Of a stretch of DNA of 64,000 bases, positions 22,841 through 37,439 are shown piece after piece; the stretch's first letter is position 1; each line of letters opens with the position of its first letter. Under the pieces are notes generated by a model that was not told the DNA's origin, ran no database searches, and worked only from the letters and a program-made list of their open reading frames with translations. The DNA comes from Adiantum capillus-veneris (Eukaryota; Streptophyta; Polypodiopsida; Polypodiales; Pteridaceae). Position numbers and translations under genes: made by a program. The DNA is taken from contig CM043968.1 in assembly GCA_014529385.2 (NCBI GenBank), positions 23,193,013-23,257,012 of the forward strand, written 5' to 3'.

Positions 22841-25800
22841 AAGCTGAAATGAATGAGGACATTACACCGGTGCTAGACTATTACATCAAAGGAAGATTGG
22901 TTAGGAAAGGTCTAGTGGATGGGGGTGCACAAATTTGCATCATGACAGAGGGACTCATGCAAAGACTAGGCATGCACATCCATGAGACACCTGAAATCAA
23001 AGTCAAGATGGCAAACAATAGCAAGGCTAGGTGTGTAGTCATTTGTAAAAATGTCTTTGTAGAGGCCTTTGGCATTAAGAAAGCGGTGGATTTTTATGTT
23101 ATGTTGACCAAGGGAAGTGGTTATCCATTTATCCTAGGAAGACCATGGCTAATGAAAATGCGAGCTTTGCAGGATTGGGAGAGTGGGAAATTAATTTGCA
23201 GGAATGACAATCATAAGAAGGTTGTCTTTGACATGAAGGAGCAACGCCAAGAGGAGCTCCATGAAGAATCATCTCAAAGTGACACGGAAGAAGGTTGGAC
23301 CGATAGCACTTCAGAAGAAGAAAGTAGCGGCAGCATTACTGAAGAGGAGTCTTCCATCGAAGTCATGGGGGTAAGGTTTAAGCCAAGCAACCAAGAGACC
23401 TCTTGTCAAGGCTTGGAGGAGGTAGGTCCTCAAGAGAACGAAGGTGTTCAAGATGAAGGGATGCTGGAAGGTATGCTATCAACAACACTTACAAAGGATG
23501 AAAGAGAGGAGTTCAAATGTGTGCTAAGGAAGTTTCCTAGGCTTTTTGCTAAAAACTACACCAACGTGCGTGGGGTAGATGTTGTTCAACACAAGATTGA
23601 GTTAAAGCCTGAGGCCACACCTAAAGCTCAGAAGCTACGAAGGCTAGGAGTTATAAAGGAGCAGGCTCTACTCAAGGAGGTAAGAAAGCTTCTAGCAGCA
23701 GGTTTCATTTATCCAGTGGAGAATTCAGAGTGGGTCTCTCTTCTTGTTGTCACTCCTAAGAAAAATGGCAAGTGGAGGGTGTGTGTGGATTACCGTCCCC
23801 TCAATGAGGCAACAAAAAGAGATCACTTTCCCCTCCCATTCCAGGATGAGATACTAAATGAGGTAGCTGGTCATGAGAAGTACACTGTGTGCGATGGTTA
23901 CTCAGGTTACTTTCAAATAGGGATTGCATTGGAGGATCAATTGAAAACAACCTTTATCACTCCTTGGGGTTGTTATGCTTTTAGAGTCATGCCATTTGGT
24001 CTGACAAATGCTCCTGCAACATTCCAACGTTTCATGAATATGGTGTTTCAAGCATTCTTTGGAAAGTCAATTAGGGTGTTCATTGATGGTTTCTGTATTT
24101 ATAGCTCAAAATCATTGCATCTACAAAGGGTAGAAGAAGGTTTAAAGAAGCTCTACGACATGGGACGTCAACTCAACCCCGACAAGTGCCATATAGGTGA
24201 GGATGAAGTAATCTTGCTTGGTCATAAAGTTTCTTACAAAGGCATTGAAGTGGATCCTTCAAAGGCAAAGGCTCTTATTGAGCTACCATCACCCAAGAGT
24301 CTTAAGGAGGTCATCTCATTCATTCAAAAGGTGAAGTATATGTCACTCTTCATTCACTTAGCCTCGGAGTTACTGCACCCTTTGTAAAAGTTGACACAAC
24401 AAGTAGAATTTGCATGGTCTGATGAGCTTGAAGAGTACTTTTGTAACATTAAATCCATTTTGTCAGAGCTACCAACACTCATGCCTCCTTGTTGGGAGTA
24501 CACATTCTTTGTTAGCTCTAGTGCTGGGAAAGAAACAATTGGTGCAGTTTTGCTACAACAAGATCCCTGTAGTACCAAGATGCGGCCCATCTACTTTGCT
24601 AGTAGGGTCATGAATGCTTTAGAGAGAGGCTACACGGAGGCAGAACTCATGATGCTTTCTCTCATGTTTGCGATAAGGAAGTTTAGATCCTACTTGCTCC
24701 CAAAACCTTTTGTAATCCTCACCGCAGAGAATTTGTTCCCTTGGGTGTCATCTCAAATGAATCTTAGTACTAGGATCTCAAAGTGGATTATGGAGTTGCA
24801 AGAGTTTCAATACTCTTTCAAGGTAGAAGATAGTGTGCATGCACAATTGGCAGGGATTCTCACTTATAGGGTGCATGAAAAGGAGATTAAGGTGCCTGAA
24901 GTAAAGACCCTACCATTGCCACCACCAAAAAGTATTCCTAATGCTTTTACCTTGTTCTTTGATGGAGCTTTTCATCGAGCCACAGGAAAAGCAGGGGGAG
25001 GGCTAGTGTTGCTCAACCCAAGTGGAGAGGTGGTCATGAAAGAGAAGTTTAATCTACCAAGTTCAGCTAGCAACAATGAAGCAGAATATGACACACTACT
25101 TCATGGTTTAAAAATATGCATTGGCCATGGTATACAACGTCTCATGGAAAAAAAGGATGCACTTCTCATTGTGAAGCAGATTTTAGGCATTTGGGCATGC
25201 AAAAATGAAAGACTAAGGGCCAAAGTTCATACCATCCGTAGGCTATTTAATCAATTTGAGGAGGTGCAATTATATCATATTCCTAGGAAACAAAATGAAG
25301 ATGCTGATTTACTTGCACAACAAGCCGTTGCATGTGTGAAGAAAGAAGTGCAGGTCATCATGGTGGTGGTTGCTGTGAAGCAACCGAGGTACCAGGGATT
25401 GGAGTCATTGACTCCCATCATTGGCTACATTTTGGAGGGTGAGTTTCCACCAGACTTCACAAAAGCTCAGAAGAGGAGACTCATGAAGAAGGCAAGCATG
25501 TATCTCTTCCTAGAAGGCTCCCTCTATCAAAGAGGGAAGGATAAAGTGTGCAGAAGAGTACCAACTATCGCGGAAATTCCAGCCATTCTAAAAGGTTTGC
25601 ATGAAGAGGCATGCGGTGGTCATTTTTCCCAAGAATTAACTGTGAAGAAGATTTTGCTTGCGGGGTATGTTTGGCCAAGTCTACATGTGGATGTCCAACA
25701 TTGGTGTAAAAGTTGTCACAATTGTCAGGTAAATGGGAATAGAAGATTGATTTATGGTCCAAGGAAAATCGTGCTTGCAAATAGACCCTTTGAAAAGTGG

Positions 25801-26682
25801 GGCATTGATGCTATGGGTCCTCTGCCTAGGACAAAAAATGGTAAACTCTACATTCTAGTGGCTGTAGACTATATGACTAGGTGGGTGGAAGCACAAAGTG
25901 TGGCAAAGGTAAATGAGAGGACAGTGAGCAAATTCGTCTACACTCACATTTGTTGTAGATTTGGCACACCTTTGGAGATTGTTTCTGATAATGGTCCAGG
26001 GTTTAGAAAGGGATTGCTCACAGAAGTCTGTGAAGAACTTCGCATTCTACATCGTCAAAGTACACCCTACTATCCCCAATCAAATGGTTTGGTAGAAAAA
26101 GCTAATGGTGTCATTGCAGGCATCATTAGAAAGATGGTGAAAAACAAGACAAAGTTGTGGGATGACTTCTTGGATGGTGCCTTGTGGGCGTATCGAACCA
26201 CATATAGGGAAGCCACGGAGTTCACACCATTTCACTTGGTCTATGGTCAAGAGGCTTTACAGCCAATTGAGCTAAACATTCCAACAATGCAACTTCATGG
26301 CAAATCAGCACAAGATGATCAAGAAGCATGGATGGATCGACTTCTTACCTTAGCTGAGCTTGAGTGGAAAAGAGAAGCAGCATACGAGTGCTATAAGAGA
26401 AAAGCCACACAGACAAAGGAGAAGCTTGACAAGAAACTGAAGGACAAAGGCATCAATGAAGGAGATCTTGTGCTAAGGTATGACAATCGACTCGATAATC
26501 GTTTTGATGCCAAATTTGAAACAAGATGGCAGGGGCCATACATAGTCAAGAAGGCTTTCAATTCTTATGGACTTGAATGGGAAAGAGCACTCCAGGAAGG
26601 TAAACGGCTATCGCTTGAAGCCTTACTTGAGTCGCCTTCTACCAAAGGATCTACCAGAGCAAAAGGCAACTATCTCATGTAA
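22841..26682 (+). CDS. pol region of the Tat-like element
   Basis: Domains in order, approximate positions: retropepsin (LVDGGAQICIM, ILGRPWL) 22,890-23,210; an acidic Glu/Ser-rich linker; reverse transcriptase 23,590-24,150 (KWRVCVDYRPLNEATKRD, FRVMPFGLTNAPATFQRF); gypsy RNase H 24,410-24,880; plant-type archaeal RNase H 24,945-25,335 (LFFDGAF, NNEAEYDTLLHGL); integrase 25,590-26,310 with an HHCC finger, GIDAMGPLP, SDNGPGF and SNGLVEKANG. The second RNase H places it in the Tat lineage. Fossil element; whole-looking with about one or two breaks. Confidence 0.92.
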
Positions 26683-26817
26683 GTATTGTTCCATGAAGCA
26701 TGATTGTAACACAAACCAAAATTCCAAGGGGCCAAACAATGAAGATCTTGTCAAGGACTCTGGAGCACTCTCTTTGGAAAAGATTCTTTATGATGGTACA
26801 TGAATATACCATCATCC

Positions 26818-26831
26818 TGGGGGAGGGCTAA
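26818..26831 (+). other. polypurine tract of the Tat-like element
   Basis: Purine-rich run TGGGGGAGGGCTAA immediately before the 3' LTR, in the position where plus-strand DNA synthesis is primed. Confidence 0.75.
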
Positions 26832-29591
<2,760 letters not shown>

Positions 29592-31347
29592 ACATCAACA
29601 AAAATTCACCTTCAAAGTGATAGTATGTCACTTTCATCACATATTAGAGCCTGAGCTTCATCGTTGCCTAAACCCCTCTAGTTCAGAACATTATTACCAA
29701 TTTACAGAGGCCTTAGCGAAGTCTGTATTTGAGCAGCTTCAGCATGCATTTATACCCGCTTCTTCAGACATATCTCTAATGACATCAAGTTCATTATTGA
29801 ACATGGTCAAGCAGTCTATTGGACAGATTGCAAAGAATTTTCAAGATCTTAAAAATCTTGAAATCATTACTTTGCCAGGCATATCTACTCGCATACAACT
29901 TGTGAAGTAGTTTTATACTAAGTTCAAGAGCAAGGGAAATCTAGAAAGAGCAGCAAAGCGCACGAGAGTGGAAGCCAGCTCTTTCGATGCTACTAAAGAG
30001 CCAAAAGATATTGTTAAAATAGAGTCTGCTGCTAGTGCCACTCTCGCGCTCTATCAGTCTCAGCTCCCCCCTGTATTACATCTTTTTTCTAGAAACTTCA
30101 ATCTTCAACATATAGGCTCCGCATCTTTGGGAGAACGGATATGGGCACACGTGAAGCGCATAGGTGTCACATATCCTGCATTTAAAGAGCCATTGTATGT
30201 GGTGAAGATCTTCAAAGTTGCATGGACTCATAGTGGATCAGCATGTCAAAGATGAAGCCACATTTTTGGACATCACCCATCGTGGCATTATTTATCCCCT
30301 TGCCACGGTCTGCCACATAGAGCGTCCAATGCTCATTTCAAGTTTTTGGAATGGTGTCCATGTAGAGCAATGGATAAAAGAGTGCATTGTAGATGGAAGT
30401 CAACCTACCATATAATTATGTAACCATTGAAGGAACAATAGAGCTATTCCAAAATAACATTTTGAAAATAATAAACGCTCTTCTTTAGACGCTAAAGTAT
30501 CTAATGCGCATGACTATCTCCACAATGACCTCTACTCCCGCAACATGATGCTTCAATTTGGACAAAAGGGGGTCTATGCAGGCATTGTGGATTGGAGGTC
30601 ATGTACACAGACCAAAACAATGATATGCTTTCCTCCTCTCCGCAACTTGCAAATAGAAACTAGAAAGCTAACCAAGAGAGATTTTCCATGGGCTGCCCCA
30701 TAATGCATATCTACTAATCCTTCTCCCTAGAATAAAGCCATGGATATCGACTCCATGTGTCATACTTGTAAACGACTCTTGAAGTGCATGTCAGTGCCAC
30801 AAGAGAAAAACAAAAGGGATTTTTTAAGAAATGCACTTACCCACCTTGAGAGTGACAAGCAAAACAATCCCTCAACCCAACCTAATGCTTTTGATCTTTC
30901 TCTCTGTCTAAACAGTGCCCCTAGAGTGGGCTATGACATTGTAATGATTTCTGGTCTACGACTAGCTGATGATTAAATTGATGATTTGATTATTGTCCTC
31001 TTTATTTGTGCTTGTAAATTATATAATTGATCAAGTTATCTTGTCTCTTTCCAATGACATGGTGATAAATATTATGCCTCTTTCTTACAGCATGATTAAG
31101 TTATCCTTTCTTTTTCTTGAAGATTTGAAAGCAATGACTTGTTAACTTCACAATAAGTCTTTCTAATGATGAAATATTTGATAGATTGACAAATATGGAA
31201 GAAGAATTTAACCATGCTGAAAAACATGCCATCTACAAAGAAGAGAGAGAGCGTTAATGCCAAGAGAAAGACCTCGAATCTATTGTGCAAATCAAAAAGG
31301 AATAATCCAGGGTGCAAGGCAAGCCTCTTAGCCTTAAGGAGTGCAGT

Positions 31348-32510
31348 TGTTTGCGGGTCGCTATGACGGACGTCCATAGCATAGCTCTCATGCATCAACA
31401 TAAAATATCAATACAAGGGAAGCGACCAGGATGAGGCATGGAAACTCACTAGGGTGTCATTCCTAATGAAGTGAACTCGATGAGATGCAACTACTAACTC
31501 TACAAGCAAATCAAACGCAGTAAAGACAAGTAATCTGCCTATGTCCTTCTACATAGCTCTACAGTCATCATGCCCGTTTACCATGCAAATCATGTCGGAT
31601 TCGCACGAAATTTGAAGGGGGCCTACAAGGGACTATGTAGAACCTATCCTATCACTCTCACAGCATTCTTGAAAGGTACAAAGATCGCGATCGTTCATCC
31701 CAAAGTCAGCAAAAACAGTGAACATCTGATCCTAAAGGGTCGTTTTAGGGTCCCTAAAGCCTCTCCTAGGGTCAAAACAACATAAAATACGCATATAAGC
31801 ACTCAAAGCAACGATTTAAGGTCTCAAACACGTAGTCAAAAACCTACATCGAATCTTGAATGATTACACTTGAAAGGAAGAGCAAAGTAAGAGGAACACA
31901 ATGCAATAAACGAATCTGAATTCGGATTACCGTAGCAAGGATTACAATTTGGAGCAAGAAGTAGCTCTCAAACGTACGCTGTCTTCTTAGTTTTTGATAA
32001 AAGAAGATGATGTTCAAACTTACAAAATTTACCTTTATAGTTTAGGTCTTTACAAATGGCTTGTCCGGCCAAAAGCTCCTAAACTTCTAACTGGCTCTCT
32101 AATATACAATTGCTCCTAGAAAAATAATCATAAATTCTTTTACAAGTTCTCGGCTTAGAGAGGCTCTCTTACAAAAGAATTTTACAAGGGTTTCCCACAA
32201 AAATGTGACTCCTTCTCTAGAAACCGTCGCTTCGTCCGCTAAACAGCAGCAACCTATGTCCAAGACACTTTGTGTGCCAACAACTATTTCGAATCAGCGG
32301 CAATTCCAAGGAATCATCTCATGTAAAGCTATCAGATTTGCAGCACAAAGAACTCGCACGAGTATTGCTACAAAGATTCATACGTCGAGAGAGAGTTATG
32401 CCAAACAATAACCAAATGACACTCTACTTTATATAGCAATGCTATGTTTATGACATCCTTGTAAGACGTGTAGATTGGTCAGACCGCCCCAAGAATTCTG
32501 GTGTTGGACA
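31348..32510 (-). mobile_element. solo LTR of the palindrome-bearing gag-only family
   Basis: Its left end (TGTTTGCGGGTCGC) and body match the LTRs at 34,040 and 44,366, in the same minus orientation. The right end is taken as ...TTGGACA at 32,510. No internal region is attached. It carries the family palindrome at 31,675-31,694 and a TATA-like CTATAAAGG at about 32,032-32,040, about 350 bp away. No clean 5 bp target duplication was found (left flank GCAGT, right flank TAGTC). It separates two pieces of the kinase-like gene. Confidence 0.75.
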
Positions 32511-32868
32511 TAGTCGAATTGCAGAGAAAGTGATAGCAAGTCACACCAATAATCCAGTGCCTGCACACAAACATCCCATAGTTCTGCTTCCCAAAGAATC
32601 AGAGACACTCGTTTCATTAGCAAGCCAAGGGCAAGATCTTGCAATCCAAGGAGAGACACCTAATACTTTTCACGGCAAAATCCTTGAGCTTGAGATAGAG
32701 CTATCAGAGGCCCAAGCCAAGCTACAACAGTATGCATCACTCTATGGACCATTGCAAGATCAGGCTAGTCCTTCACAACAAGAACCTGCAGGCCCATCTC
32801 CTGCGCCTGAAAGTACTGCGTTCAACATAGATGAACTACTAAATGAGCTGACTCAATCTTTGGCTTGA

Positions 32869-33143
32869 GCACTTCGCTCACTTTACCCCTATCCACTTTG
32901 ATTTGAAGAAAATGCGAAGAGCTACACTTATTGTAATCACAACTCATCACTTATCCCCTCAGCTGTCCATTTTTGTATTCTTGATTAAGAAAATTATATT
33001 GTATTATATCTAACTATAATTATGACTCTTATTGCAAAAGTAAGTTGAGATAGAGAGAGAGAGAGGGAGAGAGGTGAACATCTGGTAGTGTAACATGGCT
33101 ATGTGTCATAATTTTCACATACTCACAGCGAGCAAAACTTGTA
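32869..33143. other. AT-rich spacer with GA tract
   Basis: Lies between the tail of the kinase-like gene and hAT copy B. A GA-rich tract is at 33,052-33,073. Nothing else was recognised. Confidence 0.5.
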
Positions 33144-34039
33144 GGCCTTTAGTCATACATCTTCATCTCCATCAAACACACCAATCATATCATCTATTTC
33201 ATCCATATCAGAGTATTCTGAAGCTATCTCCCATTCCATATCATAGTCATCGTCTACTTCCGCACCTATAGCTTCATGGGTTTGAAAGACATCGTAGTAC
33301 TTTTGTGTTGCTCTTAAGCAATGTTCATTGGCTTATGGATAAGTCTCATGTTGCAAAAAACATGAACCAAATCAGCAGCATGTTTAGGGTCAAGCCAATT
33401 GATTTCTTGGTATGCATAAAGTCAAAAGCCAACCAATTTCTCTCACAACTTCCACTTGATGCTACAACAGATAGAACCCTAATAGTAGTGTGTTGTAGCT
33501 CCACTTTCTCCCCACCATACTCCTTCCACCATAGAGGCTCAATTCTATGTGCAATGGCATCTATATGCCATGGATCCTGGAACATGCCAGTTCTATTGCG
33601 GCATAATCAACTAGCTCATGAAAGTAGATTTTCCATCCCCTTGTCCCAATAGTTGAAGGCACACTATTTTGAAGTCACTCGTGACTTATTTATTGGCTGA
33701 TTGTTGGTGCATTTGAAATTTGGGATCTAATACAAACGCAGCGGCATATGCAGTTGCACCCATCGCTTGTTGGCAATTGTGACTATGGAAGCTTCATCCT
33801 TTGCACAAAAGCCAGCATGCTCTCTTCCTTTGCATAATGCCTCTGACATATACCAATAAACTCTACCAAAGATAAAAGAGTCTTTGTTGACTATTCACAA
33901 AACCTCTACAAATGATTTGACCAAGGTGACAATTCTGGCACCCAAGTAAACTCTAGGTACTTAACTTGGATAGCCCTTCCTGCAACCTTGTAATTGGATG
34001 CATTATCTATGACAATTGCAGTCACATTCTTTGGCCCAC

Positions 34040-34960
34040 TATTTGCGGGTCGCTGCGACGGACGTCCATAGCATAGCTCTCAAGCATCAACATAAAATTA
34101 TCGATACAGGGCAAGCGACTCGGATGAGGCATGGAAACTCACTAGGGTGTCAATCCTAATGAAGTGAACTCGAAGAGATGCAACTATTAACTCTACAAGA
34201 AAATCAATCACACTAAAGCCAAGTAATCTGCCTATGTCCTTCTACACAGCTCTACAGTCATCACGCCCGTTCACCAATCATATCGGAATCGCACGAAACT
34301 TGACGGGAAGCTACAAGGGACTATCAGGAACATATCCTATCACTGTCACAGCATTCTGGAGAGGTACAACGATCACGATCGTTCGTCCCACAGTACGCAA
34401 AAACAATAAACGGATGATCCTAAAGGGTCGTTTTTGGGTCTCTAAAGTCTCTCCTAGGGTCAAAACAACATAAAATACGCATATAAACACTCAAAATAGC
34501 GATTTAAGGCCTAAACGGATGTGTTTGAAACCTTCACCGAATCTTGAATGCTTACACTTGAATGAAAGAGCAGAGTAAGAGGAACACAATGCAAGAAACA
34601 AAACTGAATTTGGATTACTGTATCCACAAAAGCGATGATTACAAGTTTGAGCAAAGAGGCAGCTCTCTGTGCGTAACGCAATAGTCACTTATCTTCAAAA
34701 AATGATCCCCCTTTCCCACTAACCTTAGTGTATTATATACCTAGGGCTTTCTAAAGTGGCCGGGCGGCCAACTTCTCGTGGACCTTTACATACATCATTG
34801 GAAAAATTACATCTTTGACTCAGACTTGACATAGACGATTGACATTAGGCTTTTACAGGGTTTGATGTATTAAACATCGGAAAAATAATGTGACCACATC
34901 AAAACTTTGGTCGGCTGACCCAACGGGCGAGCACTTGTATGTTGTTATCACCTCCAAACA
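34040..34960 (-). repeat. 3' LTR of the gag-only element
   Basis: 921 bp; on the minus strand it starts TGTTTGGAGG and ends CCCGCAAATA. TATA box GTATATAATA at 34,731-34,740; palindrome at 34,363-34,382 in the transcribed part. It is preceded on the minus strand by the polypurine run GGAAGGGGGGTG (34,961-34,972). Confidence 0.9.
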
Positions 34961-36192
34961 CACCCCCCTTCCTAGCTCGTGTCGTCCCTTGACACGACCT
35001 CGTGCAGTCTTGTCATAGGGTTGTCTTTAGCTTTGTCTTCAAGGTTGGTCTTCATCTTGTGAAGCCCGTTGTCGTTGATGATGCTCCCCCCTTCCTTGAG
35101 TGATGCATAGCTGTCATGTTGTTGATACATGATTTGAGCTTTGATTATCGAGGAAACGTTTCTTCTTGTTGTGCATTCGCCTCTTGGTTGTCAATCTTAG
35201 CTGCTGCCGGTAAAGATGGATGTTGAAGTGTTTGATCGTGTAGAACTGATTTTCCTTGTGGCGTGGACTTTATGATGGATATTCTTTCAAAGTCCACTGC
35301 AATTTGATTTGTTTGCAATAGGTCACCAATGTTGAAGCACTGTGTGAGCTATTGTTGATTGTTGTGGATAGCTCGCTTGCTAAATTGCTCATTGCTTGAT
35401 GTTGTAGTCCATTCTTTGACTTGCCATTGTTGGATGGAGCTTTGTTGTCACCCTTGAAGATAAAAGATGCTCTTGATAAGCATATGGAGACCTATTGTTT
35501 TTACTCCAAGTTGTTGTTGATTGATTTGGGTAGCCCTTTCCTTATTGTTGATGTAGAAGGAATATATACAAGAAGTTGATGATGAGGTCTAGATTAGGGT
35601 CTTAAAACCTGCATGACCAAAGGGAAAAAACCCGGTGGGAAAAAAGTGCCTTTGGTATACGCTCTTATTGGAGTTGAGCATTTGGACTGGAAGTACCTGT
35701 CATGCAAGGTGAGTGCTTGGGAGAAACAAAGGAAGAGTGCCTAATGTAAGTGCCAATTATGGGACACTCTATATGCACACAAGAGTTCTTTCAAGAAAAT
35801 CATGCGGTGTGAAAAATGAGTTGTTGGGTGCTTCAAGGAACAAATGTAGCACATGTGACATCAAAGGACGTCTCAATAGCTTGCACGTTTCCAAGAAGGG
35901 TTTTCGATGTAGAAGCTTCTCCACTCATTCCTCACTATGCGTAGTGCATGAGTGTCTTTTGGACTCTCTTCTTCACTTAACCAAAGTTAAAATACATAGA
36001 CTTGGACTCTTATGCTCACCTATACCAGCATGAGCGACACAACATAAATATGCTCAACTCCTACACCTTGAGCAGTACCTAAAATAGCTAAGACTCTTAG
36101 ACCACAGAGAATATTACTTGAAGCTTTGGGACTAATGCCTTGCTCATTTAGTGGCCCAGCTACCCGACTCTTGACTTTTATGCCATGTATTT
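34961..36192 (-). other. 3' untranslated part of the gag-only element
   Basis: Follows the basic repeat-bearing region and ends in the polypurine tract beside the 3' LTR. A corresponding region, in the opposite orientation, lies at about 54,150-55,352 in the related element. Small frames on either strand lack motifs. Confidence 0.65.
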
Positions 36193-37203
36193 TTAATGGC
36201 AACTTGGACTTACCTGTTCATGGCCTGAAACCCAATGCCATAAGTTCTTGAGATTAAGGCCTCTATCATTGCTTTGGTCTTTGGATGCCACCATTTTGTC
36301 GAGTAGATTGGCATACTTTGACTCCTCGAGCTTCTTTTGTTGCATGGGATGTTCCGTAAGGAGGCCGCATTGTTGTACCTTTACTTTTTCTTCTTTGTGA
36401 GGAGCCTGAGTTTTCAACAGTGGTTTTGCGACCCACTTTGTTCTTGCTTCATGAGTTGCTCCCTTGACTTGATGGACACTAGGCTTTCGTATCCATACTT
36501 GGCTATTACCATTGTAAAAGCCTTGCTTTTGTAGTAGAAGACGAGGGATCCATTTTGAGGTTGTTTCTCCCTTGGTTGCGCTTAGTCTCCATTGTCTCTT
36601 TGTTGTTGTTGATTGTCTTTGTGTGGGGTCCTTTGCTACTTGGTTGGTCTTAGTGGCTCTAGGTTGAGCAACTACTTTGGGTAACCATATTTGGGTGTTA
36701 CCTTCATAGAATCCTTGTGCTTCAAGTAGCTTAACGGGAACCATTCTATTCTTTGTCTTCATTTGGCCTTGTTGGGTAGCTTTGTTGAAGATTGACTTTG
36801 GTACCCATACTTGTTGTGTTGCTTTCTTGGAAGGTCTTTTCTTCTGTCCTTTTTTGTTGTTCTTTCTCCTGCCTGAGTATTTTGTATTCCGTTGATGGGG
36901 CTTCTTGTTCCTTGTAGAACTCGTTGGTTGAGGTGGGTAGGTCCAGGCTGTTACTTTAGGCTTTTTAGCCCAAACATTAGTGTTTCCTTGGAAGTAGCCT
37001 TGAGTAGTGATTGACTCATTTGATGCTATCCACCCTGTCACCTTTTGTTGTTGTGGTTGAACCCGTGTTTCATGTATCCAAACTGGGTCTTTGACTTGGA
37101 TGTACTCTTTGGATACCAACACTTGGTTGACATTCTTCGGCTTCTTCTGGATGCTTTTTGTGATGGAAACTTTGGTTGATAGACTTTTTGCTTTGGTTTC
37201 CAT
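36193..37203 (-). CDS. basic repeat-bearing region of the gag-only element
   Basis: Very Lys/Arg/Gln/Thr-rich translation of about 330 residues. It contains at least three spaced copies of a motif of the form QG(F/Y)(Y/F)xGNxxVWxxKP: about 37,004-36,961, 36,720-36,677 and 36,526-36,481. Each is flanked by Trp-containing VW/KW(V/I)P blocks. I know of no such repeat family. The strong positive charge suggests nucleic-acid binding. A diverged counterpart is present at about 53,540-54,120. Fossil element. Confidence 0.6.
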   Translation of the reverse strand: METKAKSLSTKVSITKSIQKKPKNVNQVLVSKEYIQVKDPVWIHETRVQPQQQKVTGWIASNESITTQGYFQGNTNVWAKKPKVTAWTYPPQPTSSTRNKKPHQRNTKYSGRRKNNKKGQKKRPSKKATQQVWVPKSIFNKATQQGQMKTKNRMVPVKLLEAQGFYEGNTQIWLPKVVAQPRATKTNQVAKDPTQRQSTTTKRQWRLSATKGETTSKWIPRLLLQKQGFYNGNSQVWIRKPSVHQVKGATHEARTKWVAKPLLKTQAPHKEEKVKVQQCGLLTEHPMQQKKLEESKYANLLDKMVASKDQSNDRGLNLKNLWHWVSGHEQVSPSCH

Positions 37204-37439
37204 TGCATTGTTGACGGTGTGGCTCTTGATGTAGAGGCTTCGTGGGAAATTTGATGGAAGCTCGTTGAAGGTAAAGTCGTCTGGCGAGGTTGATATACGT
37301 CAATGTTTACCTTTGCTTTACCTTTTTCCGCGATGGTTGGCAATTTCTTCTCTGCATGGATTTGAGAAGCTTCATGGAGTCTTACCGTTGTTGTTGTTGA
37401 AGCTTTTGATTGTTGTCGAAAGAAGATGTTCCTCCAGCT

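Noticed and set aside
33305-33652. 115-codon plus-strand ORF
   Set aside because: It is antisense to the hAT dimerisation domain of copy B. The plus-strand frame at 45,882-46,187 is likewise antisense to the transposase.
36337-36534. Plus-strand ORF across the basic region
   Set aside because: It is antisense to the repeat-bearing coding region and has no motif of its own.
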